A stretch of DNA of 64,000 nucleotides from Mycolicibacterium alvei. Lineage in GTDB: Bacteria; Actinomycetota; Actinomycetes; Mycobacteriales; Mycobacteriaceae. Positions 18,186 to 26,350 of the stretch are shown piece after piece. Position numbers and translations under genes: made by a program. The first letter of the stretch is position 1, and each line of letters opens with the position of its first letter. The DNA lies in assembly GCF_010727325.1 (NCBI RefSeq), contig NZ_AP022565.1, forward strand, positions 2,480,001 to 2,544,000. Direction: 5' to 3'. The notes below the pieces were generated by a model that had not been told where the DNA came from, ran no database searches, and saw nothing but the letters and a program-made list of their open reading frames with translations.

Positions 18186-18656
18186 TCACCAGCGGTAGTG
18201 AGCGAAAGCCCGGTTCGCTTCGGCCATCTTGTGAGTGTCCTCACGACGCTTCACTGCGGCGCCGAGACCGTTGCTCGCGTCCATGATCTCGTTGGCGAGG
18301 CGCTCGACCATGGTCTTCTCGCGACGGGCCTTGGAGAAGCTGACCAGCCAGCGCAGGGCCAGCGTGGTGGAGCGCTCGGGGCGCACCTCGACCGGCACCT
18401 GGTAGGTGGCGCCACCGACGCGGCGGCTGCGCACCTCGAGGGCGGGCTTGACGTTGTCGAGCGCACGCTTGAGGGTGACGACCGGATCGGTGCCGGTCTT
18501 GTCACGAGCCTGCTCAAGCGCGCCGTAGACGATGCGCTCGGCCAGCGACTTCTTGCCGTCCAGCAGAACCTTGTTGACCAACTGGGTGACCAGCTGCGAC
18601 CCGTAGACCGGATCGTTGACCAACGGACGCTTCGGCGCGGGACCCTTGCGCGGCAT
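18186..18656 (-). CDS. rpsG: 30S ribosomal protein S7
   Basis: A 156-residue small-subunit protein that nucleates assembly of the 16S 3' major (head) domain. It begins [20 protein letters not shown] and contains [20 protein letters not shown], highly conserved in S7. Its ATG shares one base with the rpsL stop (TGATG), implying coupled translation. Confidence 0.99.
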   Translation of the reverse strand: MPRKGPAPKRPLVNDPVYGSQLVTQLVNKVLLDGKKSLAERIVYGALEQARDKTGTDPVVTLKRALDNVKPALEVRSRRVGGATYQVPVEVRPERSTTLALRWLVSFSKARREKTMVERLANEIMDASNGLGAAVKRREDTHKMAEANRAFAHYRW

Positions 18657-19030
18657 CAGCTCTTCTCCTTCTTGGCGCCGTAGCGGCTACGGGCCTGCTT
18701 GCGGTTCTTGACACCCTGGGTGTCCAGCGACCCGCGGATGATCTTGTAACGGACACCCGGAAGGTCCTTCACACGCCCGCCACGCACGAGCACCATCGAG
18801 TGCTCCTGCAGGTTGTGACCCTCACCGGGGATGTAGGCGGTGACCTCAACCCCACTGGTCAGCTTCACGCGCGCGACCTTGCGAAGTGCCGAGTTCGGCT
18901 TCTTCGGGGTGGTGGTGTACACGCGGGTGCACACACCACGGCGCTGCGGGCTGCCCTTGAGGGCCGCGGTCTTGACCTTCGCGACCTTGTCGCGGCGACC
19001 CTTGCGGACCAGCTGGTTGATGGTTGGCAT
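18656..19030 (-). CDS. rpsL: 30S ribosomal protein S12
   Basis: A 124-residue decoding-centre protein ([15 protein letters not shown]). The streptomycin-resistance positions read Lys43 ([13 protein letters not shown]) and Lys88 ([11 protein letters not shown]), which is the sensitive, wild-type state. It is the first gene of the str operon, with its promoter in the 265 bp upstream (19031-19295), where I see no coding sequence. Confidence 0.99.
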   Translation of the reverse strand: MPTINQLVRKGRRDKVAKVKTAALKGSPQRRGVCTRVYTTTPKKPNSALRKVARVKLTSGVEVTAYIPGEGHNLQEHSMVLVRGGRVKDLPGVRYKIIRGSLDTQGVKNRKQARSRYGAKKEKS

Positions 19031-19295
19031 GTACCGGCTTTCTCTGTGTTGCTCTTTGCTGTTTAAGTCTCTGTACTGCAGTTATCCCCCCGGCCGCGTA
19101 CCCCGCGTCCGGGCGTGTCGCACGTTCTTACATCGGCGGAATTCCGATGCGTGCATGCAAATTGGCCCGGCGTGCGGGCACGCTAGCGAAACACTCAGCC
19201 GCATGCGCCTTCCGGCCAGGCACGATCCACCACAATACCAGGGCTGGGCGCGCCGGACCAAACCCGCTCGCGGCGACCTATTCCCAGGTCAGACG

Positions 19296-19916
19296 CTACG
19301 ACCCGAGTTGCCCCATACCAGAGGCCAACCGCCGCAGCATATCGGTGAACACCGCATCGGTGTCGATATCGTCCATCACGCCGGTCATTTCCAGCAGGAC
19401 AAAGCCGTGCAGGGCAGACCAGAACTGCAGGGCGGCATAGAAGGCCTCCTCGCCCTCCAGTCCATACGAGGTCAGCACCTCGATGACCGGCCCCGCCGCA
19501 GCCCTGGTCGCCGCCGAGTACTCGGGATCGCCGCCGAACGGCATCCGGGTGAACGCCGAGTAGCGACCGGGATGGTGGTGGGCGTAGCTGCGGTAGGCGC
19601 TGGCCATCAAAGCCACCGCGTCGTCGCGCGTGCGGCCGGAACCGACGGTGTTGAGCATCTCGATGATGTCGTCGATCACGCGCATCCGGACGGTGCGACG
19701 CAGGTCGTCAAGGCTGTGTACATGGTTATAGAGCGACGGACCCTTGGTGCCGAGCTGGTTGGCCAGTGCATTGATGGTCAACGCGTCCCAGCCCTCACGG
19801 TCCAGGAACGTCAGCGCCGCATTCACAATGGCGTCACGGCTGAGCTTGGTGGTCCGCGCCGGCCGGGACTGGGAACGTCGGGTGCCAGCCGCCTGTGGCT
19901 CCGGCCGAGCTGACAT
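19296..19916 (-). CDS. TetR-family transcriptional regulator
   Basis: A 206-residue regulator from ATG at 19916 (MSARPEPQAAGTRRSQS). The HTH lies at about residues 24-70 (LSRDAIVNAALTFLDREGWD, then INALANQLGTKGPSLYNHVH). The C-terminal half is a helical ligand domain. It matches by position the Rv0681-type regulator beside rpsL. The target is unknown; the leftward lipoprotein genes just upstream are candidates. Confidence 0.88.
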   Translation of the reverse strand: MSARPEPQAAGTRRSQSRPARTTKLSRDAIVNAALTFLDREGWDALTINALANQLGTKGPSLYNHVHSLDDLRRTVRMRVIDDIIEMLNTVGSGRTRDDAVALMASAYRSYAHHHPGRYSAFTRMPFGGDPEYSAATRAAAGPVIEVLTSYGLEGEEAFYAALQFWSALHGFVLLEMTGVMDDIDTDAVFTDMLRRLASGMGQLGS

Positions 19917-19996
19917 GTAGGTACTGCCTTCGAGTCGATGTGATTGACGCCGCCGTTGGGGTCGCGGTGAAACTGTAGCCCCTCCGACACCGCAGA

Positions 19997-20524
19997 TCAG
20001 TTGACCCGGCCCTGACTCAGCCGGGCAAGTTTCTCGACGACCTGACACAGATCGGGCAGCGTGGCCGGATTCATGCTCTGGATAGACCAGGTGATGACGT
20101 CTCGCCCCTTGGCCACGTAGATGCTGCATACATTCGCGTCGGCCGCCCGAAAGCCCTTGTTCCCGTCGATCGACAGTTCGGTGAGGGTGCGCCCGGCCCG
20201 GGTCTCCAGTGTCCGTTCGGTGTCCATATCACTGCCCCGGTACCACCACGTAGAGATGCCCATGCCGGCACCGAAGGTGCCCAGTACCGAGTTTTCCTGC
20301 CAGAAGCATCCGGCGTCGCTGACCACGGCCTTGGTGAACATCGACGACCCGACCGCTTCGGCGATGTCCGCATCGGTGATGCCGTTGCAGTCCGCGCCGT
20401 GAAAACCGCCGCCAGGGACCGCAGGCTCGGGGGTCGACGGTGTATCCGCCGCCCCGCACGCGGTCATCGATGCCGCCAGGGCCGCACCGGCCAGGCACAT
20501 CACAGCGAGCGAGCGGTACGCCAC
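19997..20524 (-). CDS. DUF3558-like lipoprotein
   Basis: A 175-residue exported protein from GTG at 20524 (VAYRSLAVMCLAGAALAASM). The lipobox is SMTACG, with Cys23 as the acylated residue. The mature region has Cys pairs around GADCNGI, AGCFWQ, ANVCSIY and LPDLCQVVEKLA, the pattern of DUF3558 mycobacterial lipoproteins. It starts 2 bp after the stop of a related lipoprotein gene, so the two form a tandem pair. The function is unknown. Confidence 0.8.
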   Translation of the reverse strand: MAYRSLAVMCLAGAALAASMTACGAADTPSTPEPAVPGGGFHGADCNGITDADIAEAVGSSMFTKAVVSDAGCFWQENSVLGTFGAGMGISTWWYRGSDMDTERTLETRAGRTLTELSIDGNKGFRAADANVCSIYVAKGRDVITWSIQSMNPATLPDLCQVVEKLARLSQGRVN

Positions 20525-20526
20525 GG

Positions 20527-21096
20527 TCAGAGTTCCGACTGCAAAGTGGCCGCGAGCAGCTTCTTGGCATCCTGGCATGGATCGCCCTTGCCGGCATTGG
20601 CCGCGCCGCGGAACTGGACCCACCAACTGATCACACCCGACCCGGCCGCCGCAGTTGCCGAACAAGCCGCGCCGGTCACATCCCGTCGGGCCACAAACGC
20701 CTGGTGCCGCTCGATCACGACGTCGGTGATCTCGGCGGACCGGCGCTGGGCCAACTCCCGCTCCCGCTCCAGTGACCCTGTCTCGAACCAGGAGAAGATC
20801 ACGTCGAGCATCGGCAGGGAGCCCACGTTCGGTGCCGCACCCACCTTGCGTGACAACACGTACTGGCAGACCGCACCGCTGTACGGACGAACCACGTTGT
20901 CGGCGGTCAGGATCGCCTGGATCGTGCTGTCGACGAGTAGTCCGCACCGGTCGTCGACGTAGCCGAAACTGCGATCGGGATCGGCGGTATCGGTCGATGC
21001 GCGCTCGGCAGTTCCGTCGATGGTGTGCGAGCACCCCGCGACGGTCACCACGGCTGTGACTGCCACGGCAGCAGCCTGAACGACACACCGACGCAT
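20527..21096 (-). CDS. DUF3558-like lipoprotein
   Basis: A 189-residue predicted lipoprotein from ATG at 21096 (MRRCVVQAAAVAVTAVVTVA), with lipobox VTVAGC. The mature region has cysteines at DRCGLLVD, AVCQYVL, GAACSAT and GDPCQDAKKLL, similar in layout to the downstream gene. This suggests the pair arose by duplication and divergence. It is transcribed divergently from the DUF3060 genes across a 131-bp gap. The function is unknown. Confidence 0.8.
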   Translation of the reverse strand: MRRCVVQAAAVAVTAVVTVAGCSHTIDGTAERASTDTADPDRSFGYVDDRCGLLVDSTIQAILTADNVVRPYSGAVCQYVLSRKVGAAPNVGSLPMLDVIFSWFETGSLERERELAQRRSAEITDVVIERHQAFVARRDVTGAACSATAAAGSGVISWWVQFRGAANAGKGDPCQDAKKLLAATLQSEL

Positions 21097-21227
21097 TGCT
21101 GAATACGGTACCGAGCAGGCACTCAGCTCGCGACCTGTCGACAACCGCCCGCCAAACTGGTCAACACTTGCCGTCACCGCACGGTGGCCACGTACTCTTC
21201 TCGCAGCGGATCGGAAGGGGACTCACC

Positions 21228-21605
21228 GTGAATTCGAAACTTGTGGGCCGGACAGTGGCTGCTGGACTGCTCGCATTGCCGCTCGCGCTCACCGCCGGTA
21301 CACCCGGCGCGGCAGCCGAGAACGGTGACACCACCATCAACGGGCAGAGCACCGAACAAACCGTGGACTGCAACAACGCCACGCTGTTCGTCACCGGATC
21401 CAACAACCGGGTCACCGCGTTGGGCACCTGCTGGGCGATCACGGTGCAGGGGACGTCCAACGTGATCGTCGCCGACAACGTCATCAACGACATCACCGTG
21501 TACGGCTGGGACCAGACGGTTTTCTTCAAGAACGGCGACCCGATTATCGTCGACCGCGGCCGCGAACTGGCGATGGTCAACCAGATCGGCCGCGTCGCCT
21601 CCTGA
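21228..21605 (+). CDS. Secreted DUF3060 protein
   Basis: A 125-residue protein from GTG at 21228. A signal peptide (LVGRTVAAGLLALPLALTAG, AxA-type site near GAAAEN) is followed by a short beta-repeat region with N-rich turns (GSNNRVTALG, GTSNVIVADNVINDITVYG), typical of DUF3060, probably a small beta-helix. There is one likely disulfide (VDCNN to GTCWA). It is followed 32 bp later by a DUF3060 lipoprotein, presumably on the same transcript. The function is unknown. Confidence 0.8.
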   Translation: MNSKLVGRTVAAGLLALPLALTAGTPGAAAENGDTTINGQSTEQTVDCNNATLFVTGSNNRVTALGTCWAITVQGTSNVIVADNVINDITVYGWDQTVFFKNGDPIIVDRGRELAMVNQIGRVAS

Positions 21606-21637
21606 CGCTGCCTGACCAAGAAAGCAGAGACAGACCC

Positions 21638-22054
21638 GTGCGCACCCGTTTTCCCCACACCCAACTGATCCTTGCCGTCGGTGCCACCGCGGCCGCACTC
21701 ACCCTCGCCGCCTGCGGATCCGAAAGCTCGGATACCAACTCCCCCAGCGCCACCGCGGGAGACTCCGGGGTCAACGTCGAGGTCGGCAACACCATCAACT
21801 ACATGTCGGTCGGCAACACGACTGACATCGACTGCGCCGACGGTAAATCCCTCACGGTGGGCGGGACCAACAACACGCTGACCGTCAAGGGAACCTGCGC
21901 CAACGTGAACATCGGTGGATCCGACAACAAGATCACCTTCGAGCGGATCGACAAGGGGCTCTCCATTGTCGGGCTCAACAACACGGTCAGCTATGCAGCG
22001 GGCGACCCCAAGGTCACCAACACCGGCAGCAACAACAAAGTCAGCAAGGGATAG
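21638..22054 (+). CDS. DUF3060 lipoprotein
   Basis: A 138-residue predicted lipoprotein, GTG start, with signal sequence and lipobox LTLAACGS. A Ser/Thr-rich spacer leads to the DUF3060 repeats (SVGNTTDIDCADGKSLTVGG, NNTLTVKGTCANVNIGG, LNNTVSYAAGDPKV). It is probably surface-anchored. Together with the preceding secreted DUF3060 protein it forms a soluble/anchored pair. A strong terminator follows at 22077. Confidence 0.82.
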   Translation: MRTRFPHTQLILAVGATAAALTLAACGSESSDTNSPSATAGDSGVNVEVGNTINYMSVGNTTDIDCADGKSLTVGGTNNTLTVKGTCANVNIGGSDNKITFERIDKGLSIVGLNNTVSYAAGDPKVTNTGSNNKVSKG

Positions 22055-22076
22055 CTACCGGACTTCACCGACGCCT

Positions 22077-22115
22077 GAAAGAGCCCGCCCGTTCACTGAA
22101 CGGGCGGGCTCTTTC
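22077..22115 (+). terminator. Intrinsic terminator after the DUF3060 genes
   Basis: A perfect 14-bp stem, gagcccgcccgttc (22081-22094) and gaacgggcgggctc (22098-22111), has a 3-nt loop, preceded by GAAA and followed by TTTC. It can serve both the rightward DUF3060 genes and the leftward echA4 operon end. Confidence 0.92.
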
Positions 22116-22261
22116 GTGTGGCAACGGCGACTGCCGACCTGCCGGCATGGGCGGGAATCGCCAGCCTGGCCGACTGTCTGGCATTTGAACAGCGGCGGCG
22201 CCAAGCAACGTGCCGGCGGTGGTCACCGCGGGTAGCCTCGGGCCCGCGCAACCGCGCGCGG

Positions 22262-23029
22262 TCAGCTCGCGCTGGCGCCGTGCCGGCCGGCTCCCCCGGC
22301 AAACCGGCCTGCGCCCTCGGCCGCCTCTGCCGCGACCCGCTCGATGCTGACGAACTCGAATTCCATTGCCGCCTGCTCGGATTCGCCCCACTGGTGCAAT
22401 ACCGAAAGGCGGTCGGCCCGCAGACACTGCTGAGGGAGACGGGCGAGTTCGGCGGCCAGTTCCTCGGCCGCCGGACGCGCCCGGCCCGTCGGCACCACCC
22501 GGTTGGCCAGGCCGATGGCCTGGGCTTCGGCGGCATCGACGGCGCGCCCGGTCAGGATCAGGTCCATGGCGCGGCTCTGCCCGATCAGCCGGGGCAACCG
22601 GACGGTGCCGCCGTCGACCAGGGGCACTCCCCACCGACGGCAGAACACGCCCATCACGGCGTCCTCCTCGACCACCCGCAGGTCACACCACAGGGCCAGC
22701 TCCAAACCACCGGCCACGGCGTGGCCGCTGATCGCGGCGATCACGGGCTTGGACAACACCATTCGGCTCGGCCCCATCGGCCCGGGTCCGGTCGGGTCCA
22801 GCCGGTTCATCTCGGGCGTACCGAACGCCTTGAGGTCGGCACCCGCACAGAAGGTTCCGCCGGCTCCGGTCAGCACCGCGACCGCAGCGTCCTCATCGGC
22901 GTCGAACTGCTCGAACGCGGCGAACAGGGCAGCGGCGGTCGGCCCGTCGACCGCATTACGGGCGTGCGGGCGGTCGATGATGACCGTGGTGACCGCCCCG
23001 TTGCGTTCGACCCGGACAGCTTCGGTCAC
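22262..23029 (-). CDS. echA4: Enoyl-CoA hydratase/isomerase family protein EchA4
   Basis: A 255-residue crotonase-fold protein, GTG start overlapping the upstream regulator stop (GTGA). The oxyanion-hole loops are FCAGADLKAFG (about residue 62) and HAVAGGLELALWCDLRV (about 105). At the position of the second catalytic acid there is GVPLVDGGTVRLPRLIG, while the first Glu position is less clear. It probably hydrates or isomerises enoyl-CoA substrates. It is the last gene of the fadE8-echA5-paaX-echA4 operon. Confidence 0.9.
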   Translation of the reverse strand: MTEAVRVERNGAVTTVIIDRPHARNAVDGPTAAALFAAFEQFDADEDAAVAVLTGAGGTFCAGADLKAFGTPEMNRLDPTGPGPMGPSRMVLSKPVIAAISGHAVAGGLELALWCDLRVVEEDAVMGVFCRRWGVPLVDGGTVRLPRLIGQSRAMDLILTGRAVDAAEAQAIGLANRVVPTGRARPAAEELAAELARLPQQCLRADRLSVLHQWGESEQAAMEFEFVSIERVAAEAAEGAGRFAGGAGRHGASAS

Positions 23030-23757
23030 GTCGCCTCCATCAGTTCGTTCTGGTCGCGCCGGTCAACGAGTTCGGCCGCGAAGTCGTTGTATGCCTTACG
23101 CAAATCAGCACCCGGCCAATCGCCCGGCAGTAGCTCGTCGGGCAGCACCGGGTCCGAGAGTAGGTGCCGCACGATGCCTGCGGCCGCGACGAACCGCCCC
23201 GGAACGTCGGCCGCAGCGGACATCTCGCCCAACAACTGCTCGCCGGTGTGCCGCCAGCCGGGAAGGTCCCACAGCGCGACGGCCAGGCCGGCCGGATCGT
23301 CGTCGCGGGTATGCAGGACCCGCACCCGGTCGGTGATCTCCTGGGGCAATGCCTGGTCGAGATTGTCCGGGCGCATCCACACACCCTCGCGCAGTTCGCC
23401 GAACCGGTACTGCTGCAGGGTATTCCGCAGAGACGCACGGGTGCGGGCATCGGTACCGACGCTGGTGATGACCAGCGTCAGCCATTGACCGTCGTAGGCA
23501 CGCAAACGCGGGTCGACAGCATTGTCCTGGCGGCGCTGACGGGTCAGCAGCCGGTCCGACAGCCGATAGCCGTCCTCCGAGCGAACCAGGTCACCGGCAC
23601 TGACCATCCGAGTCAGCGCCACTCGCAGCGTCGGTTCCTTGATGTCGAAATCGGCAGTCAGCCTGATCAGCTCGGCAGCGCTCGCCCAGGCCGGATGCGC
23701 GCCGAGCAGCACGCTCAACACCACCGAGCGAGCCGCCATCCGTTTCAGCGCGGCCAT
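23026..23757 (-). CDS. PaaX-like transcriptional regulator
   Basis: A 243-residue protein with a PaaX-type winged helix (LRVALTRMVSAGDLVRSEDG about 45-65, YRLSDRLLTRQRRQD) and a C-terminal PaaX domain (WRHTGEQLLGEM). PaaX regulators sense phenylacetyl-CoA or other aryl-CoAs. It is placed inside the acyl-CoA operon, so it may regulate the operon through an acyl-CoA. It corresponds to Rv0674. ATG at 23757 is 1 bp after the echA5 stop. A much longer open frame upstream is ignored because it lies over echA5. Confidence 0.85.
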   Translation of the reverse strand: MAALKRMAARSVVLSVLLGAHPAWASAAELIRLTADFDIKEPTLRVALTRMVSAGDLVRSEDGYRLSDRLLTRQRRQDNAVDPRLRAYDGQWLTLVITSVGTDARTRASLRNTLQQYRFGELREGVWMRPDNLDQALPQEITDRVRVLHTRDDDPAGLAVALWDLPGWRHTGEQLLGEMSAAADVPGRFVAAAGIVRHLLSDPVLPDELLPGDWPGADLRKAYNDFAAELVDRRDQNELMEAT

Positions 23758-23758
23758 C

Positions 23759-24673
23759 TCAGACCCCGGAAGACCTGCGCCCGTAGTCACCCATCGGCTC
23801 GTCGCGATGGCGCACCGCCTCGCGGAAGCCGTGCTCAACCGCGTCGGCGACGAATGCATGCCCTTCGGGAGTGTGCCGCGCAATGCCATCGAACACCGTG
23901 CTGACCATCCGACTGGTCGCCACCCCCTGCTGTTGCAACACGGAATTGCACGCCAGCTTGGCCATGATGAGCTGGTTGACCGGCATCGCCGCCATGCGAG
24001 CGACCAGACGTTCGGTGCGCTCATCTAGATCCTGAGGCTCGGGCGCCTCGACGGCCAGACCCCATTCGGCGGCCTGCGCGCCGGTGAGGCAATCCCCGGT
24101 GAACAGAAGGCGTTTGGCGCGTTGATCCCCCAGTCGGTGCGCCCACAGGCCGGCCGCCGGAACGCCCCACACCCGCATCGGTGGGTAACCGATCTTGGCG
24201 TCGGAAGCGGTGATCACCTGGTCGGCATGCAGGGCAATGTCGGTACCGCCGGCCACACAGTAGCCGTGGATCTTGACCACGGTCGGCTTGTCGGCGTGCA
24301 TCAGGCTGGAGAAGCCGCGCACGAACCGACTCATCATCTGGTAGTCGACCATCGGGTCCCACGGTTGATCCGGAAGATGGTTGACGGCCTGGGTTTGCCC
24401 GGACAACACCGTTCCGTCGTAGCGGCCTCCACCGGCCTCGCCTGTTCCGTCGGCGTAGGCGGACAGGTCGAATCCCGCGCAGAAGCCCTCGCCGCGTCCG
24501 GACACCAGGATCACGTGAACATTGGGATCGAGGTCCGCGCGCTCGACCAGGGCCTGCAGTTCCAGCGGGGTGTCGGCGACGATCGAGTTGCCTTTTTCGG
24601 GACGGTTGAAGGTGATTCGCGCTATCCGATCGGTGACCTCGTAGGTCATGGTCTTGAGCGTTTCGACACTCAT
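23759..24673 (-). CDS. echA5: Enoyl-CoA hydratase/isomerase family protein EchA5
   Basis: A 304-residue crotonase from ATG at 24673 (MSVETLKTMTYEVTDRIARI). The motifs are FNRPEKGNSIVADT, the first oxyanion loop GFCAGFDLSAYAD, and the second HGYCVAGGTDIALHADQVIT, followed by IGYPPMRVWGVP. An insertion after the first loop (about residues 75-105) lengthens it relative to plain hydratases. It overlaps fadE8 by 4 bp (ATGA). A role in degrading an unidentified acyl-CoA with FadE8 is likely. Confidence 0.92.
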   Translation of the reverse strand: MSVETLKTMTYEVTDRIARITFNRPEKGNSIVADTPLELQALVERADLDPNVHVILVSGRGEGFCAGFDLSAYADGTGEAGGGRYDGTVLSGQTQAVNHLPDQPWDPMVDYQMMSRFVRGFSSLMHADKPTVVKIHGYCVAGGTDIALHADQVITASDAKIGYPPMRVWGVPAAGLWAHRLGDQRAKRLLFTGDCLTGAQAAEWGLAVEAPEPQDLDERTERLVARMAAMPVNQLIMAKLACNSVLQQQGVATSRMVSTVFDGIARHTPEGHAFVADAVEHGFREAVRHRDEPMGDYGRRSSGV

Positions 24674-26295
24674 CCCTTGACCAGCGCCCGCTCGAGGATC
24701 GGGGCGAGGTCCAGTCCGGTCGGCAGGGTGCCGAACGCCTGGCCCCACTGCCCGCCGAGCCGGCTGGCCAGGAATGCCTCGGCCACGGCCGGGTGGCCGT
24801 GGCGCACCAGCAGCGCGCCCTGCAGGGCCAGCGAGATGTCCTCGGCGACCTTGCGACCCCGGTAGGCGATGGTCTCCAGGTCGGCCAGATCGTTGTGCAG
24901 GGTGGTGACGTGGCGGTCCAGCCGCGGGTCCTGCCCGGCCGTCTTGGACAGTTCGTCGAAGAGCACCTCGACGCTCTCGGGCCGGGTTGCCATGGCGCGC
25001 AAGGTATCCAGCGCGCTGACATTGCCCGAGCCCTCCCAGATGCCCATCAGCGGGGCTTCCCGGTACAGACGCGGCATGCCGGATTCCTCGACATAGCCGT
25101 TACCGCCCAGGCATTCCATCGCCTCGGCAGCGTGCGGCGTGGCCCGCTTGCACACCCAGTACTTGCCTGCGGCCAGGCCGATGCGGCGCAACAACGACTC
25201 GCGTTCGTCGCCCCGCACCGCCTTGTCGGTGGCGCCGGCCATCCGCATCGCCAGCATGGTCGCCGCCTCGGCCTCCACGGCCAGGTCCGCCAGCACGTTA
25301 CGCATCAACGGCTGATCGATCAGATAGGCGCCGAACGCCTTTCGGTGCTGGGCGTGGTGCACGGCGCGGCTCAGGCCGCTGCGCATGCTGGTGGCGCTGC
25401 CGAGCGTGCAGTCCAACCGGGTGAGGTTGACCATCTCGATGATGGTCGGGACGCCGCGCCCCTCCTCGCCGACCAGCCAGGCGGTGGCACCGTCGTACTC
25501 GACCTCACTGGAGGCGTTGGCGTGATTGCCGAGCTTGTCCTTGAGCCGCTGCAGGAACATCCGGTTACGGCTGCCGTCGGGCAGGATCCGCGGCAGGAAG
25601 AAACAGCTCAGGCCGCCCGGCGCCTGGGCGAGCACCAGGAAGATGTCGCCCATCGGTGCCGAGGTGAACCATTTGTGGCCACGCAGGGAGTAGGTGCCGT
25701 CACCGTTGGGGATGGCCTCGGTGGTACCGGCGCGAACATCGGAACCACCCTGCTTCTCGGTCATCGACATGCCCGCGGTGATACCGGCTTTCGTCGTCGC
25801 GAGCTTCAGCTCGGGGTCGTACACCCGGCTGGTCAGCAGCGGTTCGTAGATCGCGGCCAGTTCCGGATTGAACCGCAGCGCCGGCACGACGGCATAGGTC
25901 ATCGAGATCGGGCAGACGTGTCCGGGTTCGACGGTCCACACCGACATCTTGGCGGCGCGTACCACATGCGAGCCCGCACGGTCATCGGCCCACGGGGCGC
26001 CGTGCAGACCATGGGTGACCGCGACGTTCATCAGTTCGTGGTAGGCCGGGTCGTATTCGACCTCGTCGATCCGGTTGCCGTACCGGTCGTGGGTGTGCAG
26101 CACCGGCTGGTTGCGGTCGGCCAACTCGCCCCAGCGCTGCGCCCGGGCGCTGCCGTTGATCGCGCCGAGTTCGTGGACCTCGTCGATCCCCCACTCACCG
26201 CCTTCGCGGATCAGCGCCTCGGCGAGCGCGGGCGAGGTGGCGGGGTTGTAGTCCTCCAGCGCAGTGACCTGATTGGTGACGACGTGCGTGGCCAT
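24670..26295 (-). CDS. fadE8: AidB-type acyl-CoA dehydrogenase FadE8
   Basis: A 541-residue flavoprotein from ATG at 26295 (MATHVVTNQVTALEDYNPAT). Its length and N-terminus (GEWGIDEVHELGAINGSARA, then WGELADRNQPVLHTHDRYGN) match the AidB subgroup rather than short acyl-CoA dehydrogenases. FAD and substrate motifs include GMSMTEKQGGSDVRAGTT and HKWFTSAPMGDIFLV; AMECLGGNGYVEESGMPRLY carries the usual base region. AidB relatives oxidise short branched acyl-CoAs and can bind DNA. It leads a four-gene overlapping operon. Confidence 0.93.
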   Translation of the reverse strand: MATHVVTNQVTALEDYNPATSPALAEALIREGGEWGIDEVHELGAINGSARAQRWGELADRNQPVLHTHDRYGNRIDEVEYDPAYHELMNVAVTHGLHGAPWADDRAGSHVVRAAKMSVWTVEPGHVCPISMTYAVVPALRFNPELAAIYEPLLTSRVYDPELKLATTKAGITAGMSMTEKQGGSDVRAGTTEAIPNGDGTYSLRGHKWFTSAPMGDIFLVLAQAPGGLSCFFLPRILPDGSRNRMFLQRLKDKLGNHANASSEVEYDGATAWLVGEEGRGVPTIIEMVNLTRLDCTLGSATSMRSGLSRAVHHAQHRKAFGAYLIDQPLMRNVLADLAVEAEAATMLAMRMAGATDKAVRGDERESLLRRIGLAAGKYWVCKRATPHAAEAMECLGGNGYVEESGMPRLYREAPLMGIWEGSGNVSALDTLRAMATRPESVEVLFDELSKTAGQDPRLDRHVTTLHNDLADLETIAYRGRKVAEDISLALQGALLVRHGHPAVAEAFLASRLGGQWGQAFGTLPTGLDLAPILERALVKG

Positions 26296-26305
26296 GCACC
26301 CAGTG

Positions 26306-26339
26306 TTACAAATTTCCGACAACCGCACAATACTTGTAA
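26306..26339. promoter_or_regulatory. Inverted repeat upstream of fadE8
   Basis: ttacaa (26306-26311) and ttgtaa (26334-26339) frame an AT-rich stretch immediately upstream of the fadE8 start. It is a plausible operator and promoter for the operon and its PaaX-like regulator. No firm -35/-10 pair can be chosen. Confidence 0.35.
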
Positions 26340-26350
26340 TGACTGCGGAG

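Noticed and set aside
18656..19030. Streptomycin-resistance changes in S12.
   Set aside because: Lys43 and Lys88 are both present, the sensitive state.
20525..21088. A long frame joining the two lipoprotein genes region into one 363-residue protein.
   Set aside because: The upstream part of that frame has no signal or family features and runs across the other lipoprotein gene in a different frame; the GTG at 20524 is followed by a proper signal sequence and lipobox.
23758..24024. Extension of the PaaX-like gene upstream to 24024.
   Set aside because: It overlaps most of the 3' end of echA5 and is rich in Arg, Ser and Trp without similarity; ATG at 23757 begins the conserved winged-helix domain.
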